A stretch of DNA of 64,000 bases, from positions 682,001 through 746,000 of the forward strand of contig WION01000012.1 in assembly GCA_015039365.1 (NCBI GenBank), read 5' to 3'. The translations under genes and the position numbers were made by a program. Each line of letters begins with the position of its first letter. The first letter of the stretch is position 1. The notes beneath the pieces were generated by a model, which worked only from the letters and a program-made list of their open reading frames with translations, was not told the origin of the DNA and ran no database searches. This DNA is from Amanita rubescens (lineage: Eukaryota; Basidiomycota; Agaricomycetes; Agaricales; Amanitaceae). Positions 46,328 through 59,873 of the stretch are shown here, one piece after another.

Positions 46328-47670
46328 ATGTCCCTTCCGTCCTTTGTAGAAGCGATCACTATTGCCAAGGTATACACAGTATTCGTTAATCGGGTCGCTT
46401 ACAAGTTACAACCTTTCTATAGACCGGAGGCCTTGATGTGATTGAGAAGACTAGGCAGCCATTCCCAAAAGTCAACCTTGACGACATTGTCATCAAGGTA
46501 CGACGCAACCCCGCCTGATTTTCTCAGATTAATTAACATATCACCCCAGGTCGAATATGCCGGCGTCAATTTCATTGACACGTACCACAGGTAATATAGC
46601 TGTCTGGACCTGATTTATCCCGTGATTCTATCATCTTGTGTAGGAGTGGGCTATACCCGGTTAAAGAACTTCCTACAATCTTGGGCAAAGAAACTGCTGG
46701 TACCGTAGTCGCTTTGCCAACCGACGAAAGTGTCCTGAAGAACGAAATATTCAAGAAGTATGGTTTTCGGGTTGGTGGCAAGGTAGGCAGCTGTAGGTGG
46801 CATACAGTAATTAACATTCAACGTTTGCTCAGCGTGATCACAGGACTACTTTGGAACGCACGCCACCTACATCTGCGTCCCTTGGAAATCTGTTTATCCA
46901 GTTCACGAACCCGTATCGACACTAACTGCTGCTGCTGCTACACTACAGGGACTAACTGCGACGTCATTTGTCGAAGAAGCCTACAACATTCAGGCAGGGG
47001 AACATCATCCTTATCCACACCGTCGCTGGGGGACTTGGTCTCTTGCTCTGTCAGCTGGCTAAACTTAGGGGAGCTACTGTCATTGGTACTACCTCTACAG
47101 AGGAGAAACGACGGCTTGCGATAGAGAACGGAGCAGATCACGTCATACTTTATCGTCAAGAGGATACTGTTCAGAGAGTGTTAGAAATAACGAAAGGTGA
47201 AGGCGTTCATGCAGTTTACGATGGAGTGGGAAAGGATACGTGAGATGAATTTGAATTTAATGTTTTCAAGCATTTGACACTGGACCTTCTAGTTTTCGAC
47301 AACAATTTCAAGCTCATTAGACGCAAAGGAACGATTGTTGCACTGGGAAATGCATCTGGTCCGGTCCCACCATTCTCTATCTTCAGATTAATAGAGAAGA
47401 ATATTAAGCTTCTACGACCAACGTGAGCCCAAGTGACTTGTTTTTGCCCATTTTCATGAACTTGGGGATGCCAGGATGACCAATTACACTTACACTCCCG
47501 AAGAGGCATACTATTACGGCACCAAACTCTTCGATCTCCTTGCCAAAGGATCGCTCAAGATAAACACGATTACAGAGTATCCTTTTACCGCGGAGGGCGT
47601 TCAACGTGCTCATAGTGATCTGGCTGGTGGAAAGACGACGGGGAAGCTAGTGATCAAAGTAGTAGAATGA
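46328..47670 (+). CDS. Quinone oxidoreductase (zeta-crystallin family, MDR)
   Basis: NADPH-dependent quinone reductase. The ATG at 46328 gives MSLPSFVEAITIAK, followed by GGLDVIEKTRQPFPKVNLDD, IVIKVEYAGVNFIDTYHRSG and LPTILGKETAGTVVAL. Later exons give THATYICVPWKSVYPVHEPV, AAAATLQGLTATSFVEEAYN, the Rossmann motif HTVAGGLGLLLCQLAK, then GATVIGTTSTEEKRRLAIEN and the C-terminal TYTPEEAYYYGTKLFDLLA and GGKTTGKLVIKVVE. No zinc ligands, as expected. One base surplus in the GGGG at 46997-47000 separates YNIQAG from NIILIHTVAGG. Otherwise complete at about 340 aa with five or six introns. Promoter elements upstream suggest stress control, which is inference. Confidence 0.88.
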
Positions 47671-47889
47671 GTATTACGTAATTGAAAGTCTTCGACTTTG
47701 CAGCGACGAGTCCGACTACCCAGCATCCTCAGACGTCGTTCGGTGAGCGAACGTTCTGCCATTGTCGCAGCAGAGTCGAGCTTATCACTACCATCAGTGG
47801 CAGGAGGGAGAGCCTGTACATTGTCTTTTATAACATGTATGTTATCGCTTCGAGTAAGATCATCGACATTGACTAGGCACTAGCTTGTC

Positions 47890-50800
47890 ATGGACAAGAA
47901 GGATAATCCTCAGAAAATCAGACGACCTCTGCCTACTCCGGGCGCTCCTCAGAGACCCAACACCCCCGTTCAACCTCTTACACCTGTAGCTCCCAACACC
48001 TTTTACGGCACCTCTTCCCAGAAGTCTGCAGTCCCTACGAATCAACCATATTCTGGCTCAGGATACACGACTTATGTACCGCCAACAGATCCCCCAAGCT
48101 ATACGTCCACTTCGCACAGTAGTGGTGGTATGTTAGACGCTATGGCCATCACAGAAGAGTTAAAAGGCGGTGATCTACCCGGCTTAATCCCTACGGAAGC
48201 TACGCATACAGCGGTGGATGACGATAGTAATTGGTCAAATTCCTGGACAGACATCACCAAGGATTGGCCCAGCGACAACCCTCTTTGGACAAACTATGGA
48301 CCTCCGGCGTCCGCCTGGACGGACCCAACTAACAGTACCCTGGGCTTAGAGAGTCTAGATTATATGTCGCCTGCAAAAAGCTCGGAAGTTCAGATTAATG
48401 TGAGGTCTACTTACGAAGAGCTGAACTGGTGGGATCCGTCTGTACGCCAGAAGTTTCTCCGACCAGGACCCGGGATGCTACCACCTGTGCTGGCAGAGGA
48501 TCTACACGATCCAGAACATTCAGTTTTCTCCGTCACTGTTACTTCACCTAATATCCCGTTTCCTAGCCCCATGACTGCGCAATTGTCAAATTCTAGTGAA
48601 ACGAAATTGCCAATCTCCGCTTCGTCCTCGCGCACTGAGCTTTCAAGCACTTCACTTCCTCCCCAACCAACAGAAGAAGACGTACGCACTGCTGTACCTC
48701 ATCCTAATGCGTATTACTGCCCCAAGGAGAACGGCTGGGTTATCCTCAGTTGGAAGTCATCCTCAGTGGCGCCCCCTTTGGCTCAGTCATTCGTGGACTC
48801 TTCTCATCCGCCTTTACCTGATCAAATGAGGAGAAAACGCACGAGCTCATGCATCGGCGAAACCAATCAACCCTTTGATCAACCTAACAAGACCCATCAT
48901 TTTCACAAATACGAGAGAGCAGTTGATGCCCATAAACTGACGCCGCCATACAGACGAGACGAATGGGACTTGGAACCAATAAAGACGAAGAGACGAGTGC
49001 AAAGGGTTATAAATGTAGACATGAACGACCTGAAGAATTTCGAGGACGCTGATGGAACAGAAGAGCCTGAGGAGGGCAGGTTGCTAGATCTTTACGTTTG
49101 CTGCCAATGCTCGTTTTATTGCGTCGCTTCCGGAACTATTCCCGGTGTTATACCACGAAAACATTTTGAAGAATTTGTACGAGACAAAAGGGAAAATCCA
49201 CCCCCAGGCAAAACTGGAGAACAGGCTATTGTACAAGCGTTTGAGACCATACTACTGTGCGTTCATTGATGTGCAATATTGTTCTGAATGACAACGTCTC
49301 AAACCAGTGCGATTGAAAACAAACTGTGGAGAGCAGAGAGTCGAATGCTCAGAGCCGCCCGCTCATCTTTTCAGAACAAAATAGGATGGAATGCTAACAT
49401 GTATGTTGGACCTTTCTGTGATATGTTTAACACCTTATTTTTTCTCGTCATTAGCAAGCGAGTGTTCGAAACTCTGGGCTTCACTGAAGAAGTACACGAG
49501 AACGATCTTGCATTGAAACCGCCTGCGACAGATACAGTAAGTCCGCAAGGTAAGCTGAATCGCAAGAAGCTTCTTCGAGCGTGGGTGGAGATTGGAGCAT
49601 GGGTTACGGACTACCGGCGCAAATATTGTAAGTGATCGCTCGGCTCGATTTTAATGCAATCCGTCTGCAATGACAAGGCCACAGCCGCGCAGTTGAAGGA
49701 CATGAGAACCCACAAACTGAATGTTAAGATCGAAAGTGCCAGAGAGATGTATCAAAGTGCCATAGGTGCCCATCCAGACCAAAGTATGCGAAACCCTTTA
49801 ATACTAGCTATGATATTAAATGGTATATGCATCCAGTTACTCGCGGAGAGCTTCATGGTACTCTCTTATCGAGCTTGCAATGTCACGAGAGGGCTTGGCG
49901 TGAACTCGGATTGACACCAACAAGCTATTCTGCCGGTAATTGATGTCCGAGTTTGCCCTTTTACCATGTTGACAGGAAACAGACCTACTTGCATTCGGAT
50001 ACTTCGCCCAGTGTCGCTGCGATCCCGCGGGAACTGTAACTTACTTTACGCATATATGCAACCTGATCAAAGTCATGCAGGAGATGGGTAGTTGCCCGTC
50101 GTCATTGCAAGACTTGGTTGCGGTGGAACGTTCCCGGGACAGATTTGTTATAGAGGATGTGGCTAATGCTGCTGCAGTACTCGGTTTTGGCACAGATGGC
50201 CTACTGCGCGTCGAGTACGGTGAGGCGGACATTCCGGACGATTTTATAGAGAATGCGTGGAAGGAGTGTATCAAACGTTCCTGGAGCGATCCAGTTGGTG
50301 GATCTACTACACAACGCGAAGCTACCGAAGCTTTCAGAATCCTTGCCGAATCAAGGGGTAGCACGCAACTGAGGAAGGCTTGGGAGTCGGGTAAAAATAC
50401 AGTGATGACTCCGGAGCGGGCATATGATACCCTGGAGATTCCCAAAGATGTGGATGACAATATGTTAATCACCGTATACAGTATGAGAGTGCGTCGATCA
50501 TTTATGTGTTTTTAACAGGACTAATTAGAGGCATTTTAGCTGGAAGAACAGCCAATGCAAATGGAGAAAATGCGAGAAGCTCTGCAAGGTCATCGCGGAA
50601 GTAAGAAATAGTGAACGTTTGCGCCAATTCTTGTCAACTGGATCGGATCGTATGTCATGAATCATCCCGCCACCCAGATGCGATGGCTGATAGGTTTACA
50701 GCTGGCGAAATCACGGCATCTACTCCTCCGGACATGCCTCGGGGTCTCAATCAACTGGGCAACACATGTTACCTCAATTCTCTGCTACAGGTAAACATCA

Positions 50801-52846
50801 ATATCTTTGCAATTAATCACACGTCAACAGCATATTTAGTATTTCTATACCATTAAAGATCTCCGGGAAGCTGTCATTCCCATGTCGAAATGGGATCTTT
50901 CTGCGTTAGAGGATGAAAAGTTGACAGATGATGACTTGAAACGCCACCGCGTAGGCGGTAGACTGGTCACTCGCCGAGAAATCCAACGGTCTAAGAGATG
51001 TATTGAACCGTTTTTCTATTTCACTTTACCTCGCTCATAAGATGACAGTCATACATCAACTTGCAGAGCTATTCTTCAACATGGAGTTTTGTGAAGCCGC
51101 AGCTGTCACGCCGACCGTCGAGCTAGCTAAGCTGGCGTTGGTCACCTCTCGTGATGAAGAAGATGACGAAGTTGACAGGGGTGGGACAGATTCATCCAAT
51201 GATACAGAAGCAACATTAGTCGACGACGGTCCGTCCAGGCCGGGCGTGACAGAACCTTCATCGTATCCACCAGAACGGGTGACCAGTACAGTACTTGGAA
51301 AGCGTACCAGAGATGTGGCTCCTCGGAGCAACACCGATATGGAAGTCGATAGTCCAATACCAGGATCGCCAAAGGATAGCGGGAGCTTTACCACTGAATC
51401 GTCGGCCAACGCTTCGGTATCTCCTCCTCCTCCTAGCGTAGCAAGTTCATCAAAACATCCACACACAGCGAAAAGTGATGACGGCGATGTCGACATGGAA
51501 CCCACGCCTGCACCCCAGAAGCCACCCCCTCTGCCCCCGCGAAAGCTCGCTGTGAAGTCTGAGTCCGTCATGATGTTTGGTATGTTAATAGCTATTCACT
51601 GTCAATTCCTAAACTTTCGACAGGCAAGCAACATGACGTTGCTGAATGCATGGACAACTGTATGTTCCAAATTGAGACAGCTTTGCTCAATTTCAGTGAT
51701 AAGAGTGGTACTGCAGCTGATGGTGACAAAACGAGTGTCGTCAAAAGGTTGTTCTCTTTTTTTATTTCTGATCACGGCCTTAACGAAAGTCAACTTAAAG
51801 ACTCTTCTATGGGAAGATTCTCCAGCGCTTAACGGATGCCATGGATCATAAGGCATCCACACACGAGAAGGAAGACCTTTTCTCTCATTTGCCCGTCAAT
51901 GTGATGCACGAAGAGGTGGACATCTACGACGGGCTTAGCGCATATTTTGATGACATCGTGGAATATGAGGGTAAAAGGGTACGCATGGAAGTGAACCTCG
52001 TAGATATCCCACCTGTGCTACAAATACAACTCCAGGTACGTCTTCACGCACATCATTCATCACGTCTAATCGACTTTGCACTAGAGAGTTCAGTTCAACC
52101 GTGATACACTCCAACCATACAAATCTCAGGCCTATGTTAAATTCGGCGAGACAATTTACCTGGATCGCTTCACGTCTGATGCCAATCCCGAAAAGAAGGC
52201 GCGCTCAAAGGTTGTGCAAGCCGAGCTAAACTCTTGCAGAGACAGGTTGCGCTTACTAGAGGAAGGAAAGGTACGTAAAGCAGAGGTTATGACTTGGGTC
52301 AAGCTCACTTCCTCGACTTGCTAGAACGGTGGTTCTTACTGGACAACAATCGACCACACCCATTCTTTCTTGTCAAAATTGGATGGTATTCCGGTTCCCG
52401 GACTTGATACTGGGTTGTTGTACCAAGTTGCGGACGAACGCGAGTTGCTAAAATCTGAAATTGAACGTCTACGTGTGCGAGCAAGAATGTTGAAAGGAGA
52501 ACTAGAAAATATCTGGCAGGATGAGACCGAGGTCGCATATGAACTTACATCCGTGTTCATTCATCGCGGCTCTTCACCATCATGGGGACACTACTTCTTC
52601 TACTCTCGACACTTGCCAGGCTCACCTGATTCGTGGTTCAAATATAACGATTCTGACGTCACCGTCGTGTCAAAGGACGAGGTCTTAGGGGACACAACGG
52701 GCTCAACAGCTAATCCTTATCTGGTATGTCACCCCTCGTCTTCCTGCCGATCGACACCGATCAAAATGTACCACCGCCAGCTTGTGTATACCCGGAAGGG
52801 TTCTGAAGTTGTCGATACAGTGAAACGATTCGACCCGGACTCTTGA
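47890..52846 (+). CDS. UBP2: UBP2-type ubiquitin-specific protease
   Basis: Large deubiquitinase of the yeast Ubp2 / USP25-28 type. The ATG at 47890 opens a Pro/Ser/Thr-rich 300-residue N-terminus. Conserved modules follow: YVCCQCSFYCVASGTIPGVI, RKLLRAWVEIGAWVTDYRRK-like helices, GLTPTSYSAETDLLAFGYFA and AQCRCDPAGTVTYF, and ALQVIAEVRNSERL. The catalytic domain starts at LNQLGNTCYLNSLLQ (Cys box, about 50745-50790), then a 250-residue disordered insertion (51130-51560). HDVAECMDNCMFQIE and YDGLSAYFDDIVEYEGKRVR follow, then a coiled-coil insertion and the His box GHYFFYSRHLPG with WFKYNDSDVTVVSKDEV. Stop TGA 52844-52846. About 1,200 aa. No frame repair needed across some 18 introns. Confidence 0.92.
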
Positions 52847-53201
52847 ACAATACAAAACGGGCTTTACTTTGTTAAGTAGGGTCTGGTTGAGTGTACCATA
52901 CTCTGTCATCAACAATTCGTATCATGCCTACACTGAAGTACTGACTAGTTGACACGTAAAATTTAATAGTATACAATCAATGCTCGCTATTGGGATAAAA
53001 GTACATGTAGATAATGGATGCAACTCCGTTGCACATGCTGAAAAGGGGAATTATGATGAGACGCCGATGGCAGTGTCAGCACTACTCACGATGCAGTATC
53101 GAAAACAGGGAAGCATGCGACAAAGCAAAGAATTGGGCTGGGAACGAAAACAGTCAGACCATGTGAAGGTAAGCATGATTGTAATTAACCGTACATGAAA
53201 T
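52847..53201. other. Intergenic region between convergent genes
   Basis: 355 bp between the stops of UBP2 (plus) and the small coiled-coil gene (minus). A 72-codon frame at 52980-53198 has no recognisable features. Otherwise A+T-rich and empty. Confidence 0.4.
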
Positions 53202-53483
53202 CTAGGTTTTGACGACTTTGGAGGCGACAAAGCGGGGTGGGATAGGGTTCTGTGTTCCCACTGATTCTAATAGTCGATCGAGGTCCTCTAGTATTTCATC
53301 TAGTCTGCCCTCCACACCCTTCGCCATCCCGTCCGCGCGTTCTAGGCGGGTGAGCAGTTCTGAGACGTCCACCTCGTCGTTACTGTCACTTATGCCATGC
53401 TGATCCATGAGAGAAGAAATTGCATCGGCACTGGATAATATCTGGCTGGCTACCTTGTTATCAGGCATGGTGGATCGTTGCAT
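53202..53483 (-). CDS. Small coiled-coil protein
   Basis: The ATG at 53483 gives MQRSTMPDNKVASQILSSAD, with a second Met at residue 6. The 93-residue product is intronless, acidic and helical: EVDVSELLTRLERADGMAKG and VEGRLDEILEDLDRLLESVG show heptad spacing. It ends FVASKVVKT. Small coiled-coil proteins of this size are often subunits of tether or adaptor complexes (for example BLOC-like), but I cannot assign one. It starts 70 bp from the HPR1 ATG on the other strand. Confidence 0.6.
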   Translation of the reverse strand: MQRSTMPDNKVASQILSSADAISSLMDQHGISDSNDEVDVSELLTRLERADGMAKGVEGRLDEILEDLDRLLESVGTQNPIPPRFVASKVVKT

Positions 53484-53553
53484 GGTATCGTCGGCAAAGT
53501 CCAGCGCTGCTAATGAGGTTATCACGCATACGCAAACACCTACATACACAGGC
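53484..53553. promoter_or_regulatory. 70-bp bidirectional promoter coiled-coil protein / HPR1
   Basis: Shortest divergent spacing in the window. No TATA-like or palindromic element is visible. Confidence 0.4.
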
Positions 53554-56009
53554 ATGACGGTGTCCTTACAACCTGCCTTCACATCTCTCCTCGACTCTCT
53601 ACCTCCTCATCCCTATGGCCCACATGAACTCGGCAGTCTAGTTAGAAAGACTCTTGACGGAATTAAATCCAAGTTGTCTCCGGATATCAGGAAGAGTCAA
53701 TGGGAGTATCTGCTTAGGGATGATATATTTAGACTGGCGGTAAATCCTCACCCTCTCGCTGTTCTCATCACCACTTACCATGAGTAGGCTACTGAAGGTA
53801 CTGCGCTTGAAAATGAAGACAATACCTACTATGACAAACTCCGGGACAAGCTTGACCTTACTCTCACTTTCACGGAACATGGTATTCCGATACGCTACCA
53901 CTTGCGCGTTCATTTACATCCGGTCGTATAGATGCATGTGAACAGACATTCCCGTTGAGCGTACTACAAGATTTACTCGAAACCCAAACCGTTGCTTCGT
54001 GTGACCACATATTCTCGTGGATTGAATGCCGCGCCGCAAGACTCACAGAGGGAATGGTCCCTCAAAAGGGCAAAGCACTTGTCCTTCTGCGAACGTTGAA
54101 TGACCTGCTACGGCGCTTGTCCAAGATGGGATCAACAACCATATTCTGTGGCCGGATACTTACTTTCTTGAGTGATGTATTTCCATTGGGCGAACGTAGT
54201 GGCGTCAACTTGAGAGGAGAGTATGGACCTACTTGGGAGGGCGTTGTTGACCTAACGAAAGGCGAGAAAAAAGAAGAGAACGAGAAAAGAGGATTAGCCG
54301 AGGAAAAGACCAAGTCTGACGACGAAAGCAATAAAATGCAAGTAGATTCTTCGTCATCAAAAGAAGGTTAGCTAAATTTGTTGGTTATTTTTCCACCTAA
54401 CACCCTCGCGCTTTAGAATTTTACCAGACTTTTTGGTCGCTACAGCTTCCGTTCTCGAAGCCTACCATATTTGTTAAAAAAGATGCCTTGTCAGAGTTTC
54501 GCGAGGCCGTGGATAAAGTTCTACCTGTTATAAAGGAGGCTACAGCCAAGGAACGAGCTATGATGGGTAGCCGGGCAGGGCCCAGTTCTTCAACGCTTAA
54601 ACGCAAAAGGGAACCAGAAGTTGAAGAGACAAGCAGTGGCGACTACTTCTTTGCCAAATTCCTGACAAGTCCGGACCTTTTAGATCTCGAGGTATCATGG
54701 ATCTTTAATATATGTTTACTTGCTGAAATTATTATAGATCGCTGACACGCACTTCCGTCGACAATTCCTATATCAGCTATTAATCCTTCTCAACCATCTC
54801 TTGACATTCACAAAAGCAGCGAAAACTGCGTGGTCTTCAGTGCGCAATCGTTCGCTCCAGATGGAATTCACCTTGGAGCCGGCAGACGCTCAGTGGGTGC
54901 AAGATACCATGAACAAAGCAATGGAAGAGCTGCGTCAAACTACCCCGAATGGTAGAGCGTTCGCTGATACGGTCGGCATGATTCTGGAAAGAGAGAAGAA
55001 TTGGGTGAAGTGGAAGAATGAACTTTGTGCACCTTTTGACAAGACTCCCTGGTCTACTGACATGCAGGGAAGGAGCGTTGGATTACTGGATGCCACGGCG
55101 GAAGCTCGCAGAAAGATGATTGAATCACCAGAAGATTGGCCGTGGTCTCTTGGGTCGGAACCGCTTACTGATGTATGGGAGATGGGATATAGGGACTTGC
55201 AGGATCTGCAGATGCCCTTCCGGTGGGTGACACTGGCGGGTAAAATCATCATGGCTGACTATAAAATACAGAGCTGGCGAGGTCAAGGACTTTGTTAAAA
55301 AGGTGAAACAAGAAGATGCTAGGATTGCCATGAGGAAGAAGGCCCTAGCCAGGGCAGCAGAACGAATTGCGCAGGCCCGTTCTAAAACGGCGGCGGCGTC
55401 CGCAGATGTGCCAATGGCAGCTCCAGATGCAAATGCCCAGACAACGGTCACAAGCCAAGGAGAAGCTGCAGCACCGCCTGTTGAGCAGCCTAAGCAACCC
55501 GTTCCAGGTTCGACGGGTCCCACACCTGAAAGTGCAGTTTCGCTCATCGTGCCCCACCCATCACTGCCTCCAAGGCCCGGTTCGGTACCTTCCAAACCTG
55601 GGGAGACTCCGGCATTACCATCTAGTCCCCCCCTGAGTGGTCAAACATCGGCCCCTGCACCAGCTCCACCGCCTGATCCATGGGCGAACGATGAACAAAT
55701 TGCTAAGTTTGAAGAGGTAGAGTATTTCCCTTCTGATGTGCATGCACGACAAATTAAAACTGTTCATAGAGTAAGCAACGTTGGTCGTGGCTAGCACTTC
55801 GGACTGCGCGCGACCAGTATCTGCAATTGTTTGGCAGGATTGGAACGGGAGATGTAGAGATGTTGGCTCAGGAGATTGAAAAGGAACTTGAGAAGGAGAA
55901 GATCAGAAGCGATGAAGCCGTTGGGAGTGGTGGGGGAGGGGGAGAAGAGCAAACGGGGGCAGCGAAGAGCGGTGAGGGAGGTGATGTGAAGATGGAAGAG
56001 GCTCGGTAG
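53554..56009 (+). CDS. HPR1: THO complex subunit 1 (HPR1/THOC1)
   Basis: Nuclear TREX/THO subunit coupling transcription to mRNA export. The ATG at 53554 gives [20 protein letters not shown]. Conserved segments: [118 protein letters not shown] and [17 protein letters not shown]. The C-terminal third is Pro/Ala-rich with a coiled coil ([20 protein letters not shown]) and ends in an acidic Gly-rich tail at TAG 56007-56009. About 740 aa, about seven introns, frame intact. Confidence 0.93.
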
Positions 56010-56083
56010 TAGTTTTAGCGACTGATTCAACATGATTCAATTTCTGATAAATCAATCTTGTCCCTTCCTACTCCACTACCATC

Positions 56084-57520
<1,437 letters not shown>

Positions 57521-57699
57521 AAGATATTATACTTCAAAGTCTTCCATTCATTTAGGAACGGTATTCTTATTCTGCTAGTTGTATATAGCAGTTAATTACA
57601 CTGATCTTTTTGTGGTTCATCCCTCTCTCGTTCAGGAATGAATGATATTTTGATTACTTCCCTAACACGTGGGTCAACACAGCTCTACTCCACATCATC

Positions 57700-58300
57700 A
57701 TGTCGACGCCGGTGTGTACTAGACCGATAATGTGCACCTATCTCGTCCTCCTGACACGAGCGATAGTGGGAAGTACGATTCTCTAGATCGAAAGTCGACT
57801 ACCCTACTACTACAATACCGAGACCGGGGTGTCAACCTGGGACCGCCCGGAAGACCTCACTGATGAACAGATCGAAAAGCTTCCAGGAGCAGAGCACCTC
57901 AAATCTCCACCTGGACAGATCCGTGCTAGCCACATCTTGGTGAAGCACAAGGATAGCAGACGACCTTCGAGTTGGAAAGAGGTGAAGGGAATGTTGTAGC
58001 ATTTGAGTTGCTCATCCCATTTATATTACAAAGGCGACCATCACACGCTCGAAGGAGGAAGCTATCAAGATTCTCCGAGGCTATCAATCGCAAATCGACG
58101 GATCGCATGAAAAGTTCGCGGAGCTCGCTAAAGTTCACTCCGATTGCTCCTCTCACGACAAAGGCGGAGACCTGGGTCCATTTGGACGTGGACAGATGCA
58201 GAAGCCATTTGAGGATGCGGCGCTCGGGTTGAAAGTAGGAGAGATTAGTGATGTTGTGAGCACTGACAGCGGAGTGCATCTAATTTTGCGAACCGCCTAA
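57700..58300 (+). CDS. ESS1: Parvulin prolyl isomerase PIN1/ESS1
   Basis: Acts on phospho-Ser/Thr-Pro sites, for example the RNA polymerase II tail. The ATG at 57700 gives MSTP, then an intron. The WW domain follows: YYYNTETGVSTWDRPEDL with the second Trp. PPIase residues are present: ASHILVKHKDSRRPSSW (His, Lys, two Arg of the phosphate pocket), HSDCSSHDKGGDLGPFGRGQ (catalytic Cys), MQKPFEDAALGL and STDSGVHLILRTA. The first WW Trp is a problem: WEVRFSRSK is encoded at about 57767-57793, but joining it to the YYYN frame needs a one-base change, while the clean splice at the CTCTAG acceptor omits it. A CACGTG box lies at 57666-57671. Stop TAA 58298-58300. Confidence 0.9.
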
Positions 58301-58365
58301 GACATTGGCATGTGCGGGAATTCTGTCCAGACTCCACCTGTATCCCTGTTTTGTACGCCTCCACT

Positions 58366-59681
58366 ATGACAATCACAGATAACGAAGTGCGTGTCTCCCA
58401 GATTTTGGTACACCCAATCAAGGTCTGCCCATTCATCCCGCACATACTAGTCCGACCATGAGTGATAATCGATCTTCGTTAGAGCTGCAGAGGTACATCT
58501 GTACAATCTGCCAAGTACACTCCAGAGGGCATCGAGGTACACAGATAAAGAATATATCCATAGTATACTCCACTTCTTGATACACTGTCAAGTTTGATAG
58601 AAGATGGTGTATCATCGATGTGGAAGCCAAGCGTGTTATCACTGCGGGAGCTGCACCGAAGGTAATGGGAACCTATGCACTCTGAAGCTTGAAGTCTCAC
58701 AGGACCATAGATGATTCTAATTACTCCGCAGATTGAACGAGACGATTCTTCGCCATACGGTGGTGTATTGACCTTAACGTTTCCCTCAGACTCGGGCTGT
58801 GAGCCCTTCTCCATACCGCTCACACCGACAGACGAGATGCTTGGCAAATGGACCATGTGAGCGACCGGAAATATCAGTCATCTAATACTTATTTTGGCCA
58901 TAAGTTTACCGGAGATAATATTGTTTCCTGGTATGGGACCTGTTGACGGTTACATCTGCGAGTCGCTCGGCCCCGCGCCTGCGGCTGCGGATACTCCGGC
59001 GACGACACTATCGAAATACCTGGGGAAGTCTGTGCAATTAATGTATAAAGGGCCGCGACCACGGCCCGTTCTCCCGTCATCAACATTTCCTGATTTGCAA
59101 GGGACAGCTACATATCAGGATCTTTATCCGTTGCTTATTCTATCGGAAGAAAGTATGGATGAAATTAACGATAAAACGCGAGATTATGTAGGTGTACAAG
59201 GCGTAGAAGAAAGATGGAAGGCAGATAAAGTCAAGATCGAGCAGTAAGTATATTCCAGCCACAATTCAGCCGCGGAGTTGGGGAGTGCTCCGAATTTCCC
59301 CACACTTGACTGAGGTAATGATAGATTCCGACCCAATATAGTAACGCAGGGCGGTGGGGCCTTTGCTGAAGACAACTGGGAAGAGATTACAATTGGTGAT
59401 GGGCCAAGTCTGACATTCGTAGCAAAGTGTGGGCGCTGTCTGGTGAGTGTTGCAAAAGACGCGTTTATGAGCGCTAATTCGTAATAAATCAGCTCCCTAA
59501 CGTTAGCCCGGAAACGGGAATAAGAGATAATGCTGTTCCTTTCAAGATCTTGACAAAGTTCCGCACTGGCCTGGATCCAGCGCAAAAGCTGACGCCATGC
59601 GTCGGGTGCTATGCTATCCCTGCGACGGATGGTGTATTTCGTGTTGGAGATGTAGTGGTAGTGAAGCGAGCTATTCTTTAG
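58366..59681 (+). CDS. MOSC-domain protein (mARC-like)
   Basis: Related to mitochondrial amidoxime reducing component and other molybdenum-cofactor sulfurase C-terminal proteins. The ATG at 58366 gives MTITDNEVRVSQILVHPIK; introns join it to SCRGTSVQSAKYTPEGIE and FDRRWCIIDVEAKRVITA, the MOSC N-terminal beta barrel. MILITPQIERDD and FPGMGPVDGYICESLGP follow. The MOSC core has FRPNIVTQGGGAFAEDNWEE, CGRCLLPNVSPETGIRD and KILTKFRTGLDP, then CVGCYAIPATDGVFRVGD and VVVVKRAIL. Stop TAG 59679-59681. About 330 aa with six introns and an intact frame. Cofactor binding is inferred from the family. Confidence 0.88.
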
Positions 59682-59873
59682 TCGATTCGGCAAGGGCCGG
59701 CAGAAGCCACATGCTACTGTAGGCACAGGCACACTGTTTAGGTTGAGAACTGTTTACGAGATCAGCCTGAGTGAGCTGGAAAGCCGCATCCTGATTCCTG
59801 ACATATACCACGTGACTAACCTCGGACGTAACCTCATCTCGTCTCTTACCATCACGTCTCCCGCTCCGACGTC
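59682..59873 (+). promoter_or_regulatory. Promoter of the USP12-like gene
   Basis: 192 bp from the MOSC stop to the next ATG, containing CACGTGAC at 59809-59816. No other element is evident. Confidence 0.4.

Noticed and set aside
46151..46441. Longer N-terminus for the quinone oxidoreductase from 46151
   Set aside because: The extra 59 residues show no presequence or family match; the family N-terminus begins near the ATG at 46328.
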